64,000 nt of DNA from Stenotrophomonas africana (GTDB lineage Bacteria; Pseudomonadota; Gammaproteobacteria; Xanthomonadales; Xanthomonadaceae), in NCBI RefSeq assembly GCF_013004645.1, contig NZ_JABEME010000008.1:1-64000 (forward strand), in the 5' to 3' direction. The notes under the pieces were generated by a model, which saw only the letters and a list, made by a program, of their open reading frames with translations, had not been told where the DNA came from and did no database searches. Each line of letters begins with the position of its first letter. Positions within the stretch are counted from its first letter, which is position 1. The position numbers were made by a program, and so were the translations under genes. Positions 8,858-19,763 of this stretch are shown here, piece by piece.

Positions 8858-8950
8858 ATGTCCCCCTGGCTGTCGTTGTTGTGTGGCGTGCTGGTGCTGG
8901 TCGCCGCCGCCTATCTTCTTTATGTCGTGCTGCGGCCCGAGTCGTTCTGA
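8858..8950 (+). CDS. kdpF: KdpF, small subunit of the potassium-transporting ATPase
   Basis: A 30-codon frame encoding a single hydrophobic helix (start MSPWLSLLCGV, end VVLRPESF). This matches KdpF, the small stabilising peptide of the KdpFABC complex, in size, topology and position. It lies 12 bases before kdpA. Confidence 0.85.
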   Translation: MSPWLSLLCGVLVLVAAAYLLYVVLRPESF

Positions 8951-8962
8951 GCGGAGCCGGCC

Positions 8963-10672
8963 ATGACTGAGATGCTTGTGATTATTGCCGCCAGCCTGCT
9001 GCTGGCGTGGCCGCTGGGCCTGTACCTGGCCCGCGTGATGCGTGGCACGCCGATGAAGGTCGACGTGCTGTTCCACTGGATCGAGAAGCCGCTGTACAGG
9101 GTGTTCGGTGTCGATCCATCGCGCTCGATGTCCTGGCGCGGCTACGTGCTGGCCTTCGTACTGAGCAACGTGGTGGTCGCGGTACTGACCCAGGCGGTGT
9201 TCATGACCCAGGCCTGGCTGCCGCTGAATCCGGATCAGATCCCGAACATGCGCTGGGACACCGCGCTGCATACGATGATCTCGTTCCTGACCAACACCAA
9301 CCAGCAGCACTATTCGGGCCAGGCGCAGCTGTCCTACCTCTCGCAGATGACCGGCATCACCGGCCTGCAGGTGGTGACGCCGATGATGGGCCTGGCGCTG
9401 GCGGTGGCCACGCTGCGCGCGTTGTTCTCGCGTGCGCCGCAGACTGCGGCGGCCACCGGCAGCGGCGATGACCGCCAGGTGGCGGTAGGCAACTACTACG
9501 TGGACGTGGTGCGCCTGTGCGTGCGCTTCCTGCTGCCGCTGTGCCTGGTGTGGACGCTGGTGCTGACCAGCCAGGGCGTGCCATCGACGATGGCCGGTGG
9601 CCCACAGGCCACACCGATCGATGCCAGTGCCGGCATGGCCGCACAGAAGCTGCCGTTGGGCCCGGTAGCGGCGATGGTCGCGGCCAAGCAGCTGGGCGCC
9701 AACGGTGGCGGCTGGTACGGCCCGAACAGCAGCTTCCCGCTGGAAAACCCGACCCCGGTATCGAACATGCTGGAAGTGGTCGGCATCCTGCTGGTGCCGA
9801 TGGCGGTGATCTTCATGATCGGTGCGTTCACTGGCCGGCGTCGCTTCGGCGCCTTGGTGTTCAGCTGCATGCTGGGCATGTCGCTGCTGTCCACCGGCGC
9901 GATGATGTGGAGCGAAGGGCATAGCGCCAGCGCCGCCACCCCGCTGCTGATGGAAGGCAAGGAAGTGCGCTTCGGTGCCGACGGCACGGCGCTGTGGGCG
10001 GCGGTGACCACCCAGGTCTCCAACGGTTCGGTCAACGGCATGCACGATTCGCTGGCACCGCTGAGTGGCGGCATCGCGATGGTCAACATGCTGGTCAGCG
10101 CGATCTGGGGCGGCATCGGTTGTGGCCTGCAGCAGTTCATCGTGTACCTGCTGCTGGGTGTGTTCCTGGCCGGGTTGATGACCGGACGTACGCCGGAACT
10201 GTTCGGCCGCAAGCTGGAGACGCCACAGGTGCGCCTGCTGGCCCTGCTGGTGCTGCTGCAGCCGATCACCCTGCTGGTGTTCACCGCGATCACCCTGGCC
10301 GTACCCGGCCTGGCGGGCACCTCCAACCCCGGTTTCCATGGCATCAGCCAGGTGTTCTACGAGTACGTCTCGGCCTACGCCAACAACGGCTCGGGCTTCG
10401 AAGGGCTGGGTGACGCCACGCTGTGGTGGAACCTGAGCTGCTCGCTGGTGCTGCTGCTGGGCCGCTTCCCGCTGCTGATCATCCCGCTGGTGGTGGCCGC
10501 ACAGCTGGCCGCCAAGCGCCAGGCGCCGGAGTCTGCCGGCAGCCTGCAGATCGAAACCCCGACCTTCGCCCTGACCCTGGTCTCGGTGATCGTCATCCTG
10601 ACCGTGCTGCAGTTCATGCCGGCGCTGGTACTCGGCCCGATCGCCGACCACCTGAGCCTGGGACTGCACTAA
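8963..10672 (+). CDS. kdpA: Potassium-transporting ATPase channel subunit KdpA
   Basis: Membrane subunit that selects and translocates K+ in the high-affinity Kdp pump. The 569-residue protein is hydrophobic throughout and shows selectivity-filter segments [11 protein letters not shown] (near 111-121), [20 protein letters not shown] (near 246-265) and [12 protein letters not shown] (near 471-482). Length and start fit the family. It is the second gene of the kdpFABC-DE operon. Confidence 0.97.
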   Translation: MTEMLVIIAASLLLAWPLGLYLARVMRGTPMKVDVLFHWIEKPLYRVFGVDPSRSMSWRGYVLAFVLSNVVVAVLTQAVFMTQAWLPLNPDQIPNMRWDTALHTMISFLTNTNQQHYSGQAQLSYLSQMTGITGLQVVTPMMGLALAVATLRALFSRAPQTAAATGSGDDRQVAVGNYYVDVVRLCVRFLLPLCLVWTLVLTSQGVPSTMAGGPQATPIDASAGMAAQKLPLGPVAAMVAAKQLGANGGGWYGPNSSFPLENPTPVSNMLEVVGILLVPMAVIFMIGAFTGRRRFGALVFSCMLGMSLLSTGAMMWSEGHSASAATPLLMEGKEVRFGADGTALWAAVTTQVSNGSVNGMHDSLAPLSGGIAMVNMLVSAIWGGIGCGLQQFIVYLLLGVFLAGLMTGRTPELFGRKLETPQVRLLALLVLLQPITLLVFTAITLAVPGLAGTSNPGFHGISQVFYEYVSAYANNGSGFEGLGDATLWWNLSCSLVLLLGRFPLLIIPLVVAAQLAAKRQAPESAGSLQIETPTFALTLVSVIVILTVLQFMPALVLGPIADHLSLGLH

Positions 10673-10682
10673 GGACACCCCG

Positions 10683-12740
10683 ATGAGTACCCACGCAAGT
10701 TCAACCCGTAGTTCCCCTGCAGCGCGCCCTGCCCTGCTCGATGCCGCCGGCCTGCGCCGTGCGCTGGTCGAGGCGGTGCTGAAGCTGTCCCCGATGCATC
10801 TGGTGCGCAGCCCGGTGATGGCGGTGGTGATGGCCGGCACGATCGTCGCCGCCATCGTCACCCTGACCGGCAATGCGCCGCTGGGCTTCGGCCTGGCGGT
10901 GACCGCGATCCTGCTGGTGACCGTGTTGTTCGGCAACTTCGCCGAAGCGGTGGCCGAGGCGCGTGGCCGCGGCCAGGCCGCGTCGCTGCGCCGTGCCCGC
11001 CAGGATCTGGTGGCACGCCGGCTGGCTGCGCCGCAACCTGGCGCGGCCGAAGCCCAGGTGCCGGCCGCCGAACTGCGCCCGGGCGACCATGTGATCGTCA
11101 GTGCCGGTGAGCTGGTGCCGGCCGATGGCGAGATCGTGCAGGGCCTGGCCACCATCAACGAGGCGGCGGTGACCGGCGAATCGGCACCGGTGCTGCGCGA
11201 GGCCGGTACCGACCGTTCCGGCGTGATCGGCGGCACCAAGGTGCTGTCCGACCAGATCATCGTGCGGGTGACCGCCGAGCCGGGCCACAGCTTCCTGGAC
11301 CGGATGATCGCGCTGGTGGAAGGTGCCAACCGCCAGAAGACGCCGAACGAGATCGCGCTGACCCTGCTGCTGGCAGCGATGACGCTGACCTTCCTGGTGG
11401 TGGTGGCAACGCTGCCAGCGATCGGCGCGTCCGTGGGCGTCAAGGTCGACCCGCTGTTGCTGATCGCGCTGCTGGTGTGCCTGATCCCGACCACCATCGG
11501 CGGGCTGCTGCCGGCCATCGGCATCGCTGGCATGAACCGTGCGCTGGCCGCCAATGTGCTGGCCAAGTCGGGCAAGGCGGTGGAAGTGGCCGGCGACGTC
11601 GACGTGCTGCTGCTGGACAAGACCGGCACCATCACCTACGGCGACCGCCAGGCCAGCCACTTCCACCCGCTGGCCGGCATCGACGCCAGCCAGCTGCGCG
11701 AAGCAGCCCTGCTCTCTTCGCTGGCCGACCCCACCCCGGAAGGCAAGTCGATCGTGCGCCTGGCGCGCGAACAGGGTTGTGCCACCGCCGAACCGGACCA
11801 TGCCGAATACCTCGCCTTCAGTGCACAGACCCGCATGTCCGGCGTGGATCTGGAACATGGGCGGCAGATCCGCAAGGGTGCCGCCGATGCGATCCGTGCC
11901 CATGTACAGTCGCTGGGCGGCAATGTGCCGGCTGAACTGGCCGGTCGCGTCGAGCAGGTCGCACGCAACGGTGCCACCCCGCTGGTGGTGGCCGAGGGCC
12001 GCCACGTGCTGGGCGTGATCGAGCTGTCGGACGTGGTCAAGCACGGCATGCGCGAGAAGTTCGCGCAGCTGCGGGCGATGGGCATCCGCACGGTGATGAT
12101 CACCGGTGACAACCCGCTGACCGCCGCCGCCATCGCTGCCGAAGCCGGTGTCGATGACTACATCGCCGAGGCCCGCCCGGAAGACAAGCTCGCGCGCATC
12201 CGCCAGGAGCAGGCCGGTGGCCGTCTGGTGGCGATGGTCGGCGACGGTACCAACGACGCCCCGGCACTGGCCCAGGCCGACATCGGCCTGGCGATGAACT
12301 CCGGTACCCAGGCGGCGAAGGAGGCCGGCAACATGGTCGACCTGGACTCGGACCCGGCCAAGCTGCTGGCGGTGGTGGAAGTGGGCAAGCAGCAGCTGAT
12401 CACCCGCGGCGCGCTGACCACCTTCTCGCTGGCCAACGACGTCTCCAAGTACTTCGCGATCCTGCCGGCGCTGTTTGCCGCTGCCGTTCCCACCATGGCC
12501 GCATTGAACGTGATGCAGCTGTCGAGCCCGCGCAACGCGGTGCTGGCGGCACTGATCTTCAATGCCCTGGTGATTCCCGCCCTGATTCCGCTCGCCCTGC
12601 GTGGCGTGCGCTTCCGCCCGGCCACCGCAACGGCGCTGCTGCGCCGGAACATGCTGGTGTACGGCCTCGGCGGCGTGCTGCTGCCGTTCGCGGCGATCAA
12701 GGCGATCGACCTTCTTCTTGTCCTGGTATTCGGCGCATGA
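10683..12740 (+). CDS. kdpB: Potassium-transporting P-type ATPase catalytic subunit KdpB
   Basis: ATP-hydrolysing P-type ATPase subunit. The actuator motif TGES, the phosphorylation loop [11 protein letters not shown] and the hinge [16 protein letters not shown] are intact, flanked by the expected membrane helices. It has 685 residues, the normal KdpB length. Its stop overlaps the kdpC start by 4 bases, indicating coupled translation. Confidence 0.98.
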   Translation: MSTHASSTRSSPAARPALLDAAGLRRALVEAVLKLSPMHLVRSPVMAVVMAGTIVAAIVTLTGNAPLGFGLAVTAILLVTVLFGNFAEAVAEARGRGQAASLRRARQDLVARRLAAPQPGAAEAQVPAAELRPGDHVIVSAGELVPADGEIVQGLATINEAAVTGESAPVLREAGTDRSGVIGGTKVLSDQIIVRVTAEPGHSFLDRMIALVEGANRQKTPNEIALTLLLAAMTLTFLVVVATLPAIGASVGVKVDPLLLIALLVCLIPTTIGGLLPAIGIAGMNRALAANVLAKSGKAVEVAGDVDVLLLDKTGTITYGDRQASHFHPLAGIDASQLREAALLSSLADPTPEGKSIVRLAREQGCATAEPDHAEYLAFSAQTRMSGVDLEHGRQIRKGAADAIRAHVQSLGGNVPAELAGRVEQVARNGATPLVVAEGRHVLGVIELSDVVKHGMREKFAQLRAMGIRTVMITGDNPLTAAAIAAEAGVDDYIAEARPEDKLARIRQEQAGGRLVAMVGDGTNDAPALAQADIGLAMNSGTQAAKEAGNMVDLDSDPAKLLAVVEVGKQQLITRGALTTFSLANDVSKYFAILPALFAAAVPTMAALNVMQLSSPRNAVLAALIFNALVIPALIPLALRGVRFRPATATALLRRNMLVYGLGGVLLPFAAIKAIDLLLVLVFGA

Positions 12741-13387
12741 ACCGTACTGTTTCCACTTCGTCGTCCCTTCCGCGCGAACAGAAGGCCGAGACCCGCGTGG
12801 CCAGCCTGCAGGATGGCGCAAGCTGGCGCCCGGCCATCGGCCTGGGCCTGGCCACGCTGCTGCTGGCCGGCGCGGTCTACGCCGGCATCGCCACCGGCTT
12901 CGCCGGCCTGGCTTACCCGACCCAGGCCGAGGGCAGCCTGCTGCGCGATGGCAAGGGCCAGGTACGCGGCTCGGCGTGGCTGTCGCAGCCGTTCACCGGT
13001 GACGGCTACTTCCAGGCACGCCCGTCGGCCGCCAACTACGACCCGATGGCCGCGGCCGGTTCAAACCTGGCGCGCAGCAACCCGGCACTGGCCGAGCGTG
13101 TTGCGGCCAGTACCGCTGCGGTGGCTGCGCGCGAAGGTGTCGCGCCGGCGCAGGTGCCGGCGGACCTGGTCACCCAGTCTGGTGGTGGCCTCGATCCGCA
13201 GCTGTCGCCGGCTGCAGCGCAGCTGCAGGTAGCTCGCGTGGCGCGTGCCCGTGGCCTGCCGGAGGAGCGCGTGCAGGCTCTGGTGCAGGCGCATACCGAA
13301 GGACGCCAGTGGGGCCTGTTCGGCCAGCCGCGGGTGAACGTGGTGACACTGAACTTCGCGCTGGACCACGCGGCCAAGGCGCCGTGA
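12737..13387 (+). CDS. kdpC: Potassium-transporting ATPase subunit KdpC
   Basis: Accessory subunit of the Kdp pump with one N-terminal membrane helix (about residues 33-55) and a periplasmic domain containing [21 protein letters not shown]. At 216 residues it is slightly longer than the E. coli protein because of a polar N-terminal tail. It overlaps kdpB by 4 bases. Confidence 0.96.
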   Translation: MNRTVSTSSSLPREQKAETRVASLQDGASWRPAIGLGLATLLLAGAVYAGIATGFAGLAYPTQAEGSLLRDGKGQVRGSAWLSQPFTGDGYFQARPSAANYDPMAAAGSNLARSNPALAERVAASTAAVAAREGVAPAQVPADLVTQSGGGLDPQLSPAAAQLQVARVARARGLPEERVQALVQAHTEGRQWGLFGQPRVNVVTLNFALDHAAKAP

Positions 13388-13423
13388 TGCCGGCCTGCAC
13401 CGGCTGCGCGCACAATGGCGGCC

Positions 13424-16099
13424 ATGACAGCGGCACCCATGACTGATGCGCGTACCCGCCAGGCCGATGCCCTGGTTGAAGGCCTGCAACGCGAGGCCGG
13501 CGGCAAGCTGACCGTGTTCCTCGGCGCGGCGCCAGGCGTGGGCAAGACCTACACCATGCTGACCCGCGCGCAGGAACAGCTGCGCCGTGGCGTTGACCTG
13601 GTGGTGGGGCTGGTGGAAACCCACGGCCGCGCCGATACCCAGGCGCTGCTGGAGGGCCTGCCGCAGCTGCCGCTGAAGGCAGTGCCCTACCACGGCCACA
13701 CCCTGCAGGAGATGGACCTGGATGCCGTGCTGGCACGGCACCCGGCGCTGGTGCTGGTGGATGAACTGGCCCATCGCAACGCGCCGGGCAGCCGCCATGA
13801 GCGGCGCTGGCAGGATGTGATGGAGCTGCTGGACGCCGGCATCGATGTCTGGACCACGGTCAACATCCAGCATCTGGAGAGCCTCAACGATGTGGTGATG
13901 CGCATCACCGGCGTGCGCGTCAGCGAGACCGTGCCGGACGGTGTGCTCGACCGCCTGCACGACATCGTGCTGGTCGACCTGCCGCCGCGCGAACTGATCG
14001 CGCGCCTGCAGCAGGGCAAGGTCTATGTGCCGGAGCAGGCCGCGCAGGCACTTCAGGCGTTCTTCTCGCCGGCCAACCTGACCGCGCTGCGCGAACTGGC
14101 CATGCAGGAAGCGGCCGACCGCGTCGACAGCAGCCTGCGCGAAGCACGCGCCGCGCGTGGCGAGAGCAACCTGCCGCTGCGTCGCGGCGTGCTGGTGGCC
14201 ATTGATGGCGGCGGTCAGAGTGAATACCTGGTGCGCGTGGCGCGGCGCATCGCCGAGCGCCGCGACGCACCGTGGACGGTAGTGACCGTGCAGGGCCGTC
14301 GCCAGGACGAGGCAACCCGGCGCGAGATCGATGCTGCCTTCGCGCTGGCACGGCGGCTGGGCGGCGACGCCGAACTGCTGCACGGATCGAGCATCGCCGA
14401 TGCCCTGCTCGACCATGCCGCACACAACGGCGTATCGACCCTGGTGCTGGGCCGCACCCGCGAGCGTCCGCTGGCGCGGATGTTCAACCGGACCCTGACC
14501 CAGCAGCTGATCCAGCGCGGCGCGCACTACGAGATCACCATCATCAGCACCCCGCAGGCGCGAGCGCGCTCGCGCCGCGAGGGTCTGCTGCCACCGATGC
14601 GCGGTATCAGCTACGAGCCGGCACAGGCACTGATCGCCACTGCACTGGCCTGTGCAGTGGCCTGGCTGGCCGAACGCTGGGTGGGCATGGCCGACCTGTC
14701 GATGGTGTTCATCGTGGCGGTGGTGCTGGTGGCCGCACGTACGCGCGCCAGCGTGGCGGTGATGGCGGCGATCCTGTGCTTCCTCGCCTACAACTTCCTG
14801 TTCATCGCGCCGCGCTTCACCTTCGCCATCGGCGCGCGCCAGGGCGTGATCACCGTGTTCCTGTTCCTGGCCGCCGCGCTGGTGGCCGGACGCCTGGCCT
14901 CGCGCCTGCGCATGCAGGTGATCGCGCTGCGTGCGGCGAATCGACATGCGCGTGCGCGCCAGCAGCTGGGCCGCCAGCTGGCCAGTGCCGCCGGCAACGG
15001 CGAGGTGGCGCAGGCGGGTCGGCATGCACTGGAACAGGCCATGGACGTGCCGGCGTGGCTGCGGATCGGCGCCGACACCGCCACCGGTGGCCGCAGCCAA
15101 CCGGGCGATACCGACCTGGCCGCCGCCGACTGGGCACTGCGCCACGGCCAGCCCAGTGGGCGCTTCACCGACACGCTGGCCGGTGCGCAGTGGTGGTTCC
15201 TGCCATTGCTGGATGGCGAGGATCGTGCGATCGGCGTGGCCGGCCTGTACCTGCCCGGCGCACAGGCGCGCCTGCTGCCCGAACAACGACAGCTGGCAGA
15301 GGCGATGGTGGATGACATCGCGCAGGCCGCGCTGCGCACCCGGCTGGTGGCCGAACTGGAACAGGCCCACGTCAGCAACGAGACCGAGCGATTGCGCTCG
15401 GCCCTGCTCTCTTCGGTATCGCACGACCTGCGCTCGCCGCTGGCGGCGATGATCGGTTCGGCCGACAGCCTGGCCAGCTACGGTGCGGCGATGGATACAG
15501 CCGATCGCCGTGCCCTGCTGGACACCATCCTGGTGGAAGGCGAACGGCTGGACCGCTACATCCAGAACCTGCTGGACATGACCCGCCTCGGCCACGAAGG
15601 ATTGAAGATCAACCGCGACTGGATCGGCGTGGACGAACTGATCGGCTCGGCGGCGCGGCGCCTGCAGCGCTACCAGCCCAAGGTACGGCTGGAGCTGGAT
15701 ATTCCTTCCACGCTGGCGCCGATCTGGGTGCATCCGGCACTGGTCGAACAGGCGGTGTTCAACGTGATGGAGAACGCGGCCAAGTTCTCGCCGCCCGACG
15801 CCGCCGTGCAGGTCCAGGCGCGCGAACTGGACGGCCAGCTGCGCATCGACGTGATCGATGCCGGCCCCGGCATTCCCGATGACGAGCGCGCACGCATCTT
15901 CGACATGTTCTACAGCGTTGAACGCGGCGACCGCGGCCGCCACGGCACCGGCCTGGGCCTGACCATCTGCCAGGGCATGATCGGCGCGCATGGCGGCAGC
16001 GTGCAGGCGCTGCCCGGACGCGACGGTCGCGGTACCCTGATCCGCATCACCCTGCCCCTGCTCAAGCCAGCCTCCCACGATGAGCCCGACCCCGATTGA
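13424..16099 (+). CDS. kdpD: Sensor histidine kinase KdpD
   Basis: Membrane sensor of K+ limitation that phosphorylates KdpE. Domain order: N-terminal KdpD domain with Walker A GAAPGVGKTYTM (near 35-46), a Usp-like domain, four close-spaced membrane helices near 390-490, a GAF-like segment, a HisKA helix with SSVSHDLRSPLAAMIGS, and a HATPase domain (NVMENAAKFSP, GTGLGLTICQGM). ATG 13415, 13424 and 13439 are all in frame; 13424 is my choice because a CACAAT -10-like box ends at 13416, which would make it nearly leaderless. The gene overlaps kdpE by 20 bases. Confidence 0.95.
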   Translation: MTAAPMTDARTRQADALVEGLQREAGGKLTVFLGAAPGVGKTYTMLTRAQEQLRRGVDLVVGLVETHGRADTQALLEGLPQLPLKAVPYHGHTLQEMDLDAVLARHPALVLVDELAHRNAPGSRHERRWQDVMELLDAGIDVWTTVNIQHLESLNDVVMRITGVRVSETVPDGVLDRLHDIVLVDLPPRELIARLQQGKVYVPEQAAQALQAFFSPANLTALRELAMQEAADRVDSSLREARAARGESNLPLRRGVLVAIDGGGQSEYLVRVARRIAERRDAPWTVVTVQGRRQDEATRREIDAAFALARRLGGDAELLHGSSIADALLDHAAHNGVSTLVLGRTRERPLARMFNRTLTQQLIQRGAHYEITIISTPQARARSRREGLLPPMRGISYEPAQALIATALACAVAWLAERWVGMADLSMVFIVAVVLVAARTRASVAVMAAILCFLAYNFLFIAPRFTFAIGARQGVITVFLFLAAALVAGRLASRLRMQVIALRAANRHARARQQLGRQLASAAGNGEVAQAGRHALEQAMDVPAWLRIGADTATGGRSQPGDTDLAAADWALRHGQPSGRFTDTLAGAQWWFLPLLDGEDRAIGVAGLYLPGAQARLLPEQRQLAEAMVDDIAQAALRTRLVAELEQAHVSNETERLRSALLSSVSHDLRSPLAAMIGSADSLASYGAAMDTADRRALLDTILVEGERLDRYIQNLLDMTRLGHEGLKINRDWIGVDELIGSAARRLQRYQPKVRLELDIPSTLAPIWVHPALVEQAVFNVMENAAKFSPPDAAVQVQARELDGQLRIDVIDAGPGIPDDERARIFDMFYSVERGDRGRHGTGLGLTICQGMIGAHGGSVQALPGRDGRGTLIRITLPLLKPASHDEPDPD

Positions 16100-16793
16100 C
16101 GCCAGCGTGCCGGCCGCACGCGTGCTGGTGATCGATGATGAAACCCAGATCCGCCGGTTCCTGGACATCAGCCTGCGCGCGCAGGGCTACCAGGTTCGGC
16201 AGGCCGCCACCGGCGAGGAAGGCCTGCAGCTGGCGGCCAGCGAAGACATGGACCTGGTGATCCTGGACATCGGCCTGCCGGACATGGAAGGCCACGAAGT
16301 ACTGGAACAGCTGCGGCAGTGGAGCCAGGTGCCGGTGATCATGCTGACCGTGCGTGCGGGTGAAGCCGAAAAGGTGCGCGCGCTGGATACCGGCGCCAAT
16401 GACTACGTGACCAAGCCGTTCGGCACGCAGGAGCTGATGGCGCGGGTGCGAGCGCTGCTGCGCACGCGCAGCGTGCCCAGTGATGGCACGCCACCGGTGT
16501 TCGACGATGGCCACCTGCATGTGGACCTGGTGCGCCGTGAAGTGGCGCTGGACGGCGAGCCGGTGGCGTTGACCCGCAAGGAATACGCGTTGCTGTCGCT
16601 GCTGCTGCGCAACGCGGGGCGCGTGGTGACCCAGCCGCAGATCCTGCAGGAAATCTGGGGCCCGACCCACCAGCACGACACTCACTACCTGCGCATTCTG
16701 GTCGGCAAGCTGCGGCACAAGCTGGGCGATTCAGCGCTGGATTCGCGCTACCTGTTCACCGAACCGGGCGTGGGGTTGCGGTTCAAGGGGTGA
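16080..16793 (+). CDS. kdpE: Response regulator KdpE (OmpR family)
   Basis: Activator of kdpFABC. The receiver domain shows the acidic pair IDDE, the phospho-acceptor in VILDIGLPDMEG and the conserved Lys in TKPFG. A winged-helix output domain follows (PVALTRKEYALLSLLLRNAGRVVT). It has 237 residues. Its start lies inside the 3' end of kdpD (20-base overlap). A SMAG palindrome four bases after its stop probably ends the operon. Confidence 0.97.
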   Translation: MSPTPIDASVPAARVLVIDDETQIRRFLDISLRAQGYQVRQAATGEEGLQLAASEDMDLVILDIGLPDMEGHEVLEQLRQWSQVPVIMLTVRAGEAEKVRALDTGANDYVTKPFGTQELMARVRALLRTRSVPSDGTPPVFDDGHLHVDLVRREVALDGEPVALTRKEYALLSLLLRNAGRVVTQPQILQEIWGPTHQHDTHYLRILVGKLRHKLGDSALDSRYLFTEPGVGLRFKG

Positions 16794-16796
16794 GGG

Positions 16797-16821
16797 TGTG
16801 TCGACCAAGGTCGACACCTAC
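16797..16821 (-). repeat. SMAG-type palindrome after kdpE
   Basis: A 9-bp inverted repeat (gtgtcgacc/ggtcgacac, 16798-16806 with 16809-16817) with GTAG on the minus strand at 16821-16818. Its position directly after the kdpE stop suggests a terminator or 3' stabiliser role. Beyond it, up to 16931, I see only a short run of imperfect GTTGAC/GTTGAT hexamers. Confidence 0.65.
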
Positions 16822-16931
16822 CAACAGCTCCAGGACATTGTCAGGGGTGGGGCGGTGTCCCACGGATAGCCGGCCTTTGACGTTGACGTTGATGTTGCTT
16901 CGGCGGGTGCCGGGCGCAGCCCGGCCCGACC

Positions 16932-19277
16932 TCAGAACCCCAGCGGGGTGTCGCCCAGCACCGGCTGCAGCTGGCTGCGGAACAACGCCTGGATGCGTTC
17001 CAGTGCCGCCTCGTCGTTGCCCTCGAAGCGCAGCACCAGCACCGGCGTGGTATTGGAAGCACGCACCAGGCCCCAGCCATCGGCGAAGTCCACGCGCAAG
17101 CCGTCGATGGTCGACAGGCGGCCGCCCACATACGGGTTGTCCGGCGACTGCGCCGCCGCCACCAGCATCGCCACCAGCGCATGCGGCGTGCCTTCGGCCA
17201 CCGGCACCTTCAGTTCCGGCGTGGCCACCATCTCTGGCAGTTCGCCCAGCACCTCGTCCGGGGTTTCCTCGCGCTGGGCCAGGATCTCCAGCAGGCGCGC
17301 CGCCGCATACAGGCCATCGTCGAAACCGAACCAGCGCTCCTTGAAGAAGAAGTGGCCACTCATCTCGCCGGCCAGCTCGGCGTCGGTCTCGCGCATCTTC
17401 GCCTTCATCAGCGAATGCCCGGTCTTCCACATCAGCGGGCTGCCACCATTGCGCAGCACGTGGTCGGACAGCTTGCCGGTGCACTTCACGTCGTAGATCA
17501 CCATTGCGCCGGGGTTGCGCATCAGCACGTCGGCGGCGAACAGCATCAGCAGGCGGTCGGCATAGATGATCTTGCCTTCACCGGTGACCACGCCCAGCCG
17601 GTCACCGTCGCCATCAAAGGCTACGCCCAGGTCGGCACCGAAGCGCTTGACCGTCGCTACCAGATCTTCCAGGTTGGCCGGCTCGCTGGGGTCCGGATGA
17701 TGGTTGGGGAAGGTACCGTCGACATCGCAGTACAAGGGGATGACTTCGGCGCCGATCGCTTCCAGCAGCTGCGGTGCGAGCGCACCGGCGACGCCGTTGC
17801 CTGCATCGGCCACCACCTTCAGCGGGCGGTCCAGCTGCACGTCGTCGGCGATGCGCTGGATGTAATCGGCACTGACATCGCGCTGCTGGTAATCGCCCGG
17901 CTCGGCAGCCTGCACCAGGCGGCCCTCGACAATGCGCTGGTAGAGATCGGTGATGGCATCGCCGGACAGCGTCTCGCCGCCGATCACCACCTTGAAGCCG
18001 TTGTACTCGGGCGGGTTATGACTGCCGGTGACCGCCACGCAGGTGCCGGTACGCAGGTGGAAGGCGGCGTAGTACACCAGCGGGGTCGGCGCCAGGCCGA
18101 TGTCGATCACCGCGCAACCGGCACGCCGCAGGCCCTCGGCCAGGCCTGCGGCCAGCTCCGGGCCGGACAGGCGGCCATCGCGACCGATCACCACCTCGCG
18201 CAGGCCCTGCTCCAACGCTACGGTACCGATGGCCTGGCCGATCAGCGCCGCCGTCTTCGGCGTCAGTTGGCTGCCGACCACGCCGCGGATGTCGTAGGCG
18301 CGGAAGATGCCTGCCGCCAGTTCCTCGGCCGGAACCGGCGGCGGAGGCGGCGGTGCGCTTTCAGTTGCGCCGGCCTCGGCCACCGGCGGCGGCGCCATCT
18401 GCAGGCTCTCGCTCAGGGTCGGGCCATGATCCGCTTCCGCCACGGCCGCACGGCGCGGCAGCGGCAACGTCTTCGGCAGGCGACCGCGACCGACCACCAG
18501 CAGCACGGCGATGAACGCCAGCAGCAGCGCGACGATGGCGCTGGCCAACGAACCCAGGCCCAGCGGACCGGGTTCGACATTGGGTACCGCGGCCACCAGC
18601 CGCAGCGGTGTACCGGTGACCGGCCGTGCCAGTGCCTCGGCGCTTTCCGCCAGGCCGGAATCGCCCTGGGCGACGAGGTCGTGCGCGCCCTGGCGCAATC
18701 CGAGGAAACCCGCCGAGGGCGCGCTCACCTGGTCCAGCGGTGAGGTCAGCCGCAACAACGGCTGGCGCACATACAGCACCGCCGGGCCAAGACTGCCCAG
18801 TTGCACCGGCGCTGCCAGGCCCAGGCGATTGCCACCGCCATCACGGACCACGCGCAGGCTGGGCTTGCCTTCGGCCAACGCCGCTTCCAGCAACGCCAAT
18901 CGGGCATAGCCGAACGTGGCCGGGTCGGCGTAGGCGTTGGCCAGATCGGCGGTCAGCACGTCAGCCTGCTCCACGCCGGTCCAGCTCTCGCGTACTGCCA
19001 GCGCCGCTGCCGCGGCATCACCGGCCTGCAGCGCCTGCTGCACGCGTTCGTTCTTCAGCTGCTGCTGCAGCTGCTTCAGCTGGCCGGCGGCCGCCTCCTG
19101 CAGGCCCTGCACGGCCTGGTCACGTGCTTCTTCCAGCGCCTGGCCGTTGGCCTCCTGGCGCCATTGCTGCACCGCGCTCCATCCGAACCAGCCAGCCAGC
19201 AGGACCAGCAGCACCCCCAATAGTGGCGCGCTGCGTCCCAACGACCGTCCCCGCTGTCCTTCCCCGATGCCGCTCAT
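16932..19277 (-). CDS. algC: Phosphomannomutase/phosphoglucomutase with membrane-anchored N-terminal extension
   Basis: Interconverts hexose 1- and 6-phosphates to feed LPS and exopolysaccharide synthesis (AlgC/XanA activity). The enzyme domain (about 323-781) shows TGSHNPPEYNG with the catalytic Ser, the metal loop DGDGDR, the sugar loop GEMSGH and RASNTTPVLVLRFEGN. Unlike the classic 460-residue AlgC, the protein has 781 residues: a membrane helix (17-34), a Gln-rich coiled coil (about 45-85), a roughly 150-residue extracytoplasmic region, a second helix (243-262) and a proline-rich linker (295-316). It is the third gene of coaBC-dut-algC, 12 bases after dut. Confidence 0.93.
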   Translation of the reverse strand: MSGIGEGQRGRSLGRSAPLLGVLLVLLAGWFGWSAVQQWRQEANGQALEEARDQAVQGLQEAAAGQLKQLQQQLKNERVQQALQAGDAAAAALAVRESWTGVEQADVLTADLANAYADPATFGYARLALLEAALAEGKPSLRVVRDGGGNRLGLAAPVQLGSLGPAVLYVRQPLLRLTSPLDQVSAPSAGFLGLRQGAHDLVAQGDSGLAESAEALARPVTGTPLRLVAAVPNVEPGPLGLGSLASAIVALLLAFIAVLLVVGRGRLPKTLPLPRRAAVAEADHGPTLSESLQMAPPPVAEAGATESAPPPPPPVPAEELAAGIFRAYDIRGVVGSQLTPKTAALIGQAIGTVALEQGLREVVIGRDGRLSGPELAAGLAEGLRRAGCAVIDIGLAPTPLVYYAAFHLRTGTCVAVTGSHNPPEYNGFKVVIGGETLSGDAITDLYQRIVEGRLVQAAEPGDYQQRDVSADYIQRIADDVQLDRPLKVVADAGNGVAGALAPQLLEAIGAEVIPLYCDVDGTFPNHHPDPSEPANLEDLVATVKRFGADLGVAFDGDGDRLGVVTGEGKIIYADRLLMLFAADVLMRNPGAMVIYDVKCTGKLSDHVLRNGGSPLMWKTGHSLMKAKMRETDAELAGEMSGHFFFKERWFGFDDGLYAAARLLEILAQREETPDEVLGELPEMVATPELKVPVAEGTPHALVAMLVAAAQSPDNPYVGGRLSTIDGLRVDFADGWGLVRASNTTPVLVLRFEGNDEAALERIQALFRSQLQPVLGDTPLGF

Positions 19278-19289
19278 CGATGTCCCCCG

Positions 19290-19763
19290 TCAACGCACCC
19301 CGGTATGGCCGAATCCACCCGTTCCCCGCACGCTGTCGGTGAAAGTATCCACCACCTGCAGGCTGACGCGGGCAATCGGCACCACCACCAGCTGCGCGAT
19401 GCGATCGCCCGGCTCGATGGTGAAGGCCTCGCGACCACGGTTCCAGACGCTGATCAGCAGCGGGCCCTGGTAGTCGGCGTCGATCAGACCGGTGCCGTTG
19501 CCGAGCACGATGCCATGGCGATGGCCCAGCCCCGAGCGCGGCAGGATCACCGCGCACAGGTTCGGATCGGCGATGTGGATGGCCAGGCCGCTGGGCACCA
19601 GCGCAGTGTCGCCCGGCTGCAGGGTCAGCGCGGTATCCAGCGCGGCGCGCAGGTCCATGCCGGCGCTGGCTTCGGTGGCGTAGGCCGGCAGCGGCCAGCT
19701 GTCGCCGAAGCGCGGATCGAGCAGCTTGACCTGCAGCGGTTGGGAAGTAGAAGCCTGGGTCAT
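19290..19763 (-). CDS. dut: Deoxyuridine 5'-triphosphate nucleotidohydrolase
   Basis: Trimeric dUTPase that removes dUTP and supplies dUMP for thymidylate synthesis. Conserved motifs are [40 protein letters not shown] and the C-terminal [12 protein letters not shown] that closes over the active site. It has 157 residues. Its start overlaps the coaBC stop by 4 bases, as in the conserved dfp-dut arrangement of gammaproteobacteria. Confidence 0.97.
   Translation of the reverse strand: MTQASTSQPLQVKLLDPRFGDSWPLPAYATEASAGMDLRAALDTALTLQPGDTALVPSGLAIHIADPNLCAVILPRSGLGHRHGIVLGNGTGLIDADYQGPLLISVWNRGREAFTIEPGDRIAQLVVVPIARVSLQVVDTFTDSVRGTGGFGHTGVR

Noticed and set aside
8795..11635. A 946-residue minus-strand frame opposite kdpA/kdpB
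   Set aside because: Antisense of well-conserved kdp genes; no domain recognisable.
13061..16168. A 1035-residue minus-strand frame opposite kdpD
   Set aside because: Shadow frame of kdpD; low-complexity His/Gln/Arg composition and no start signal.
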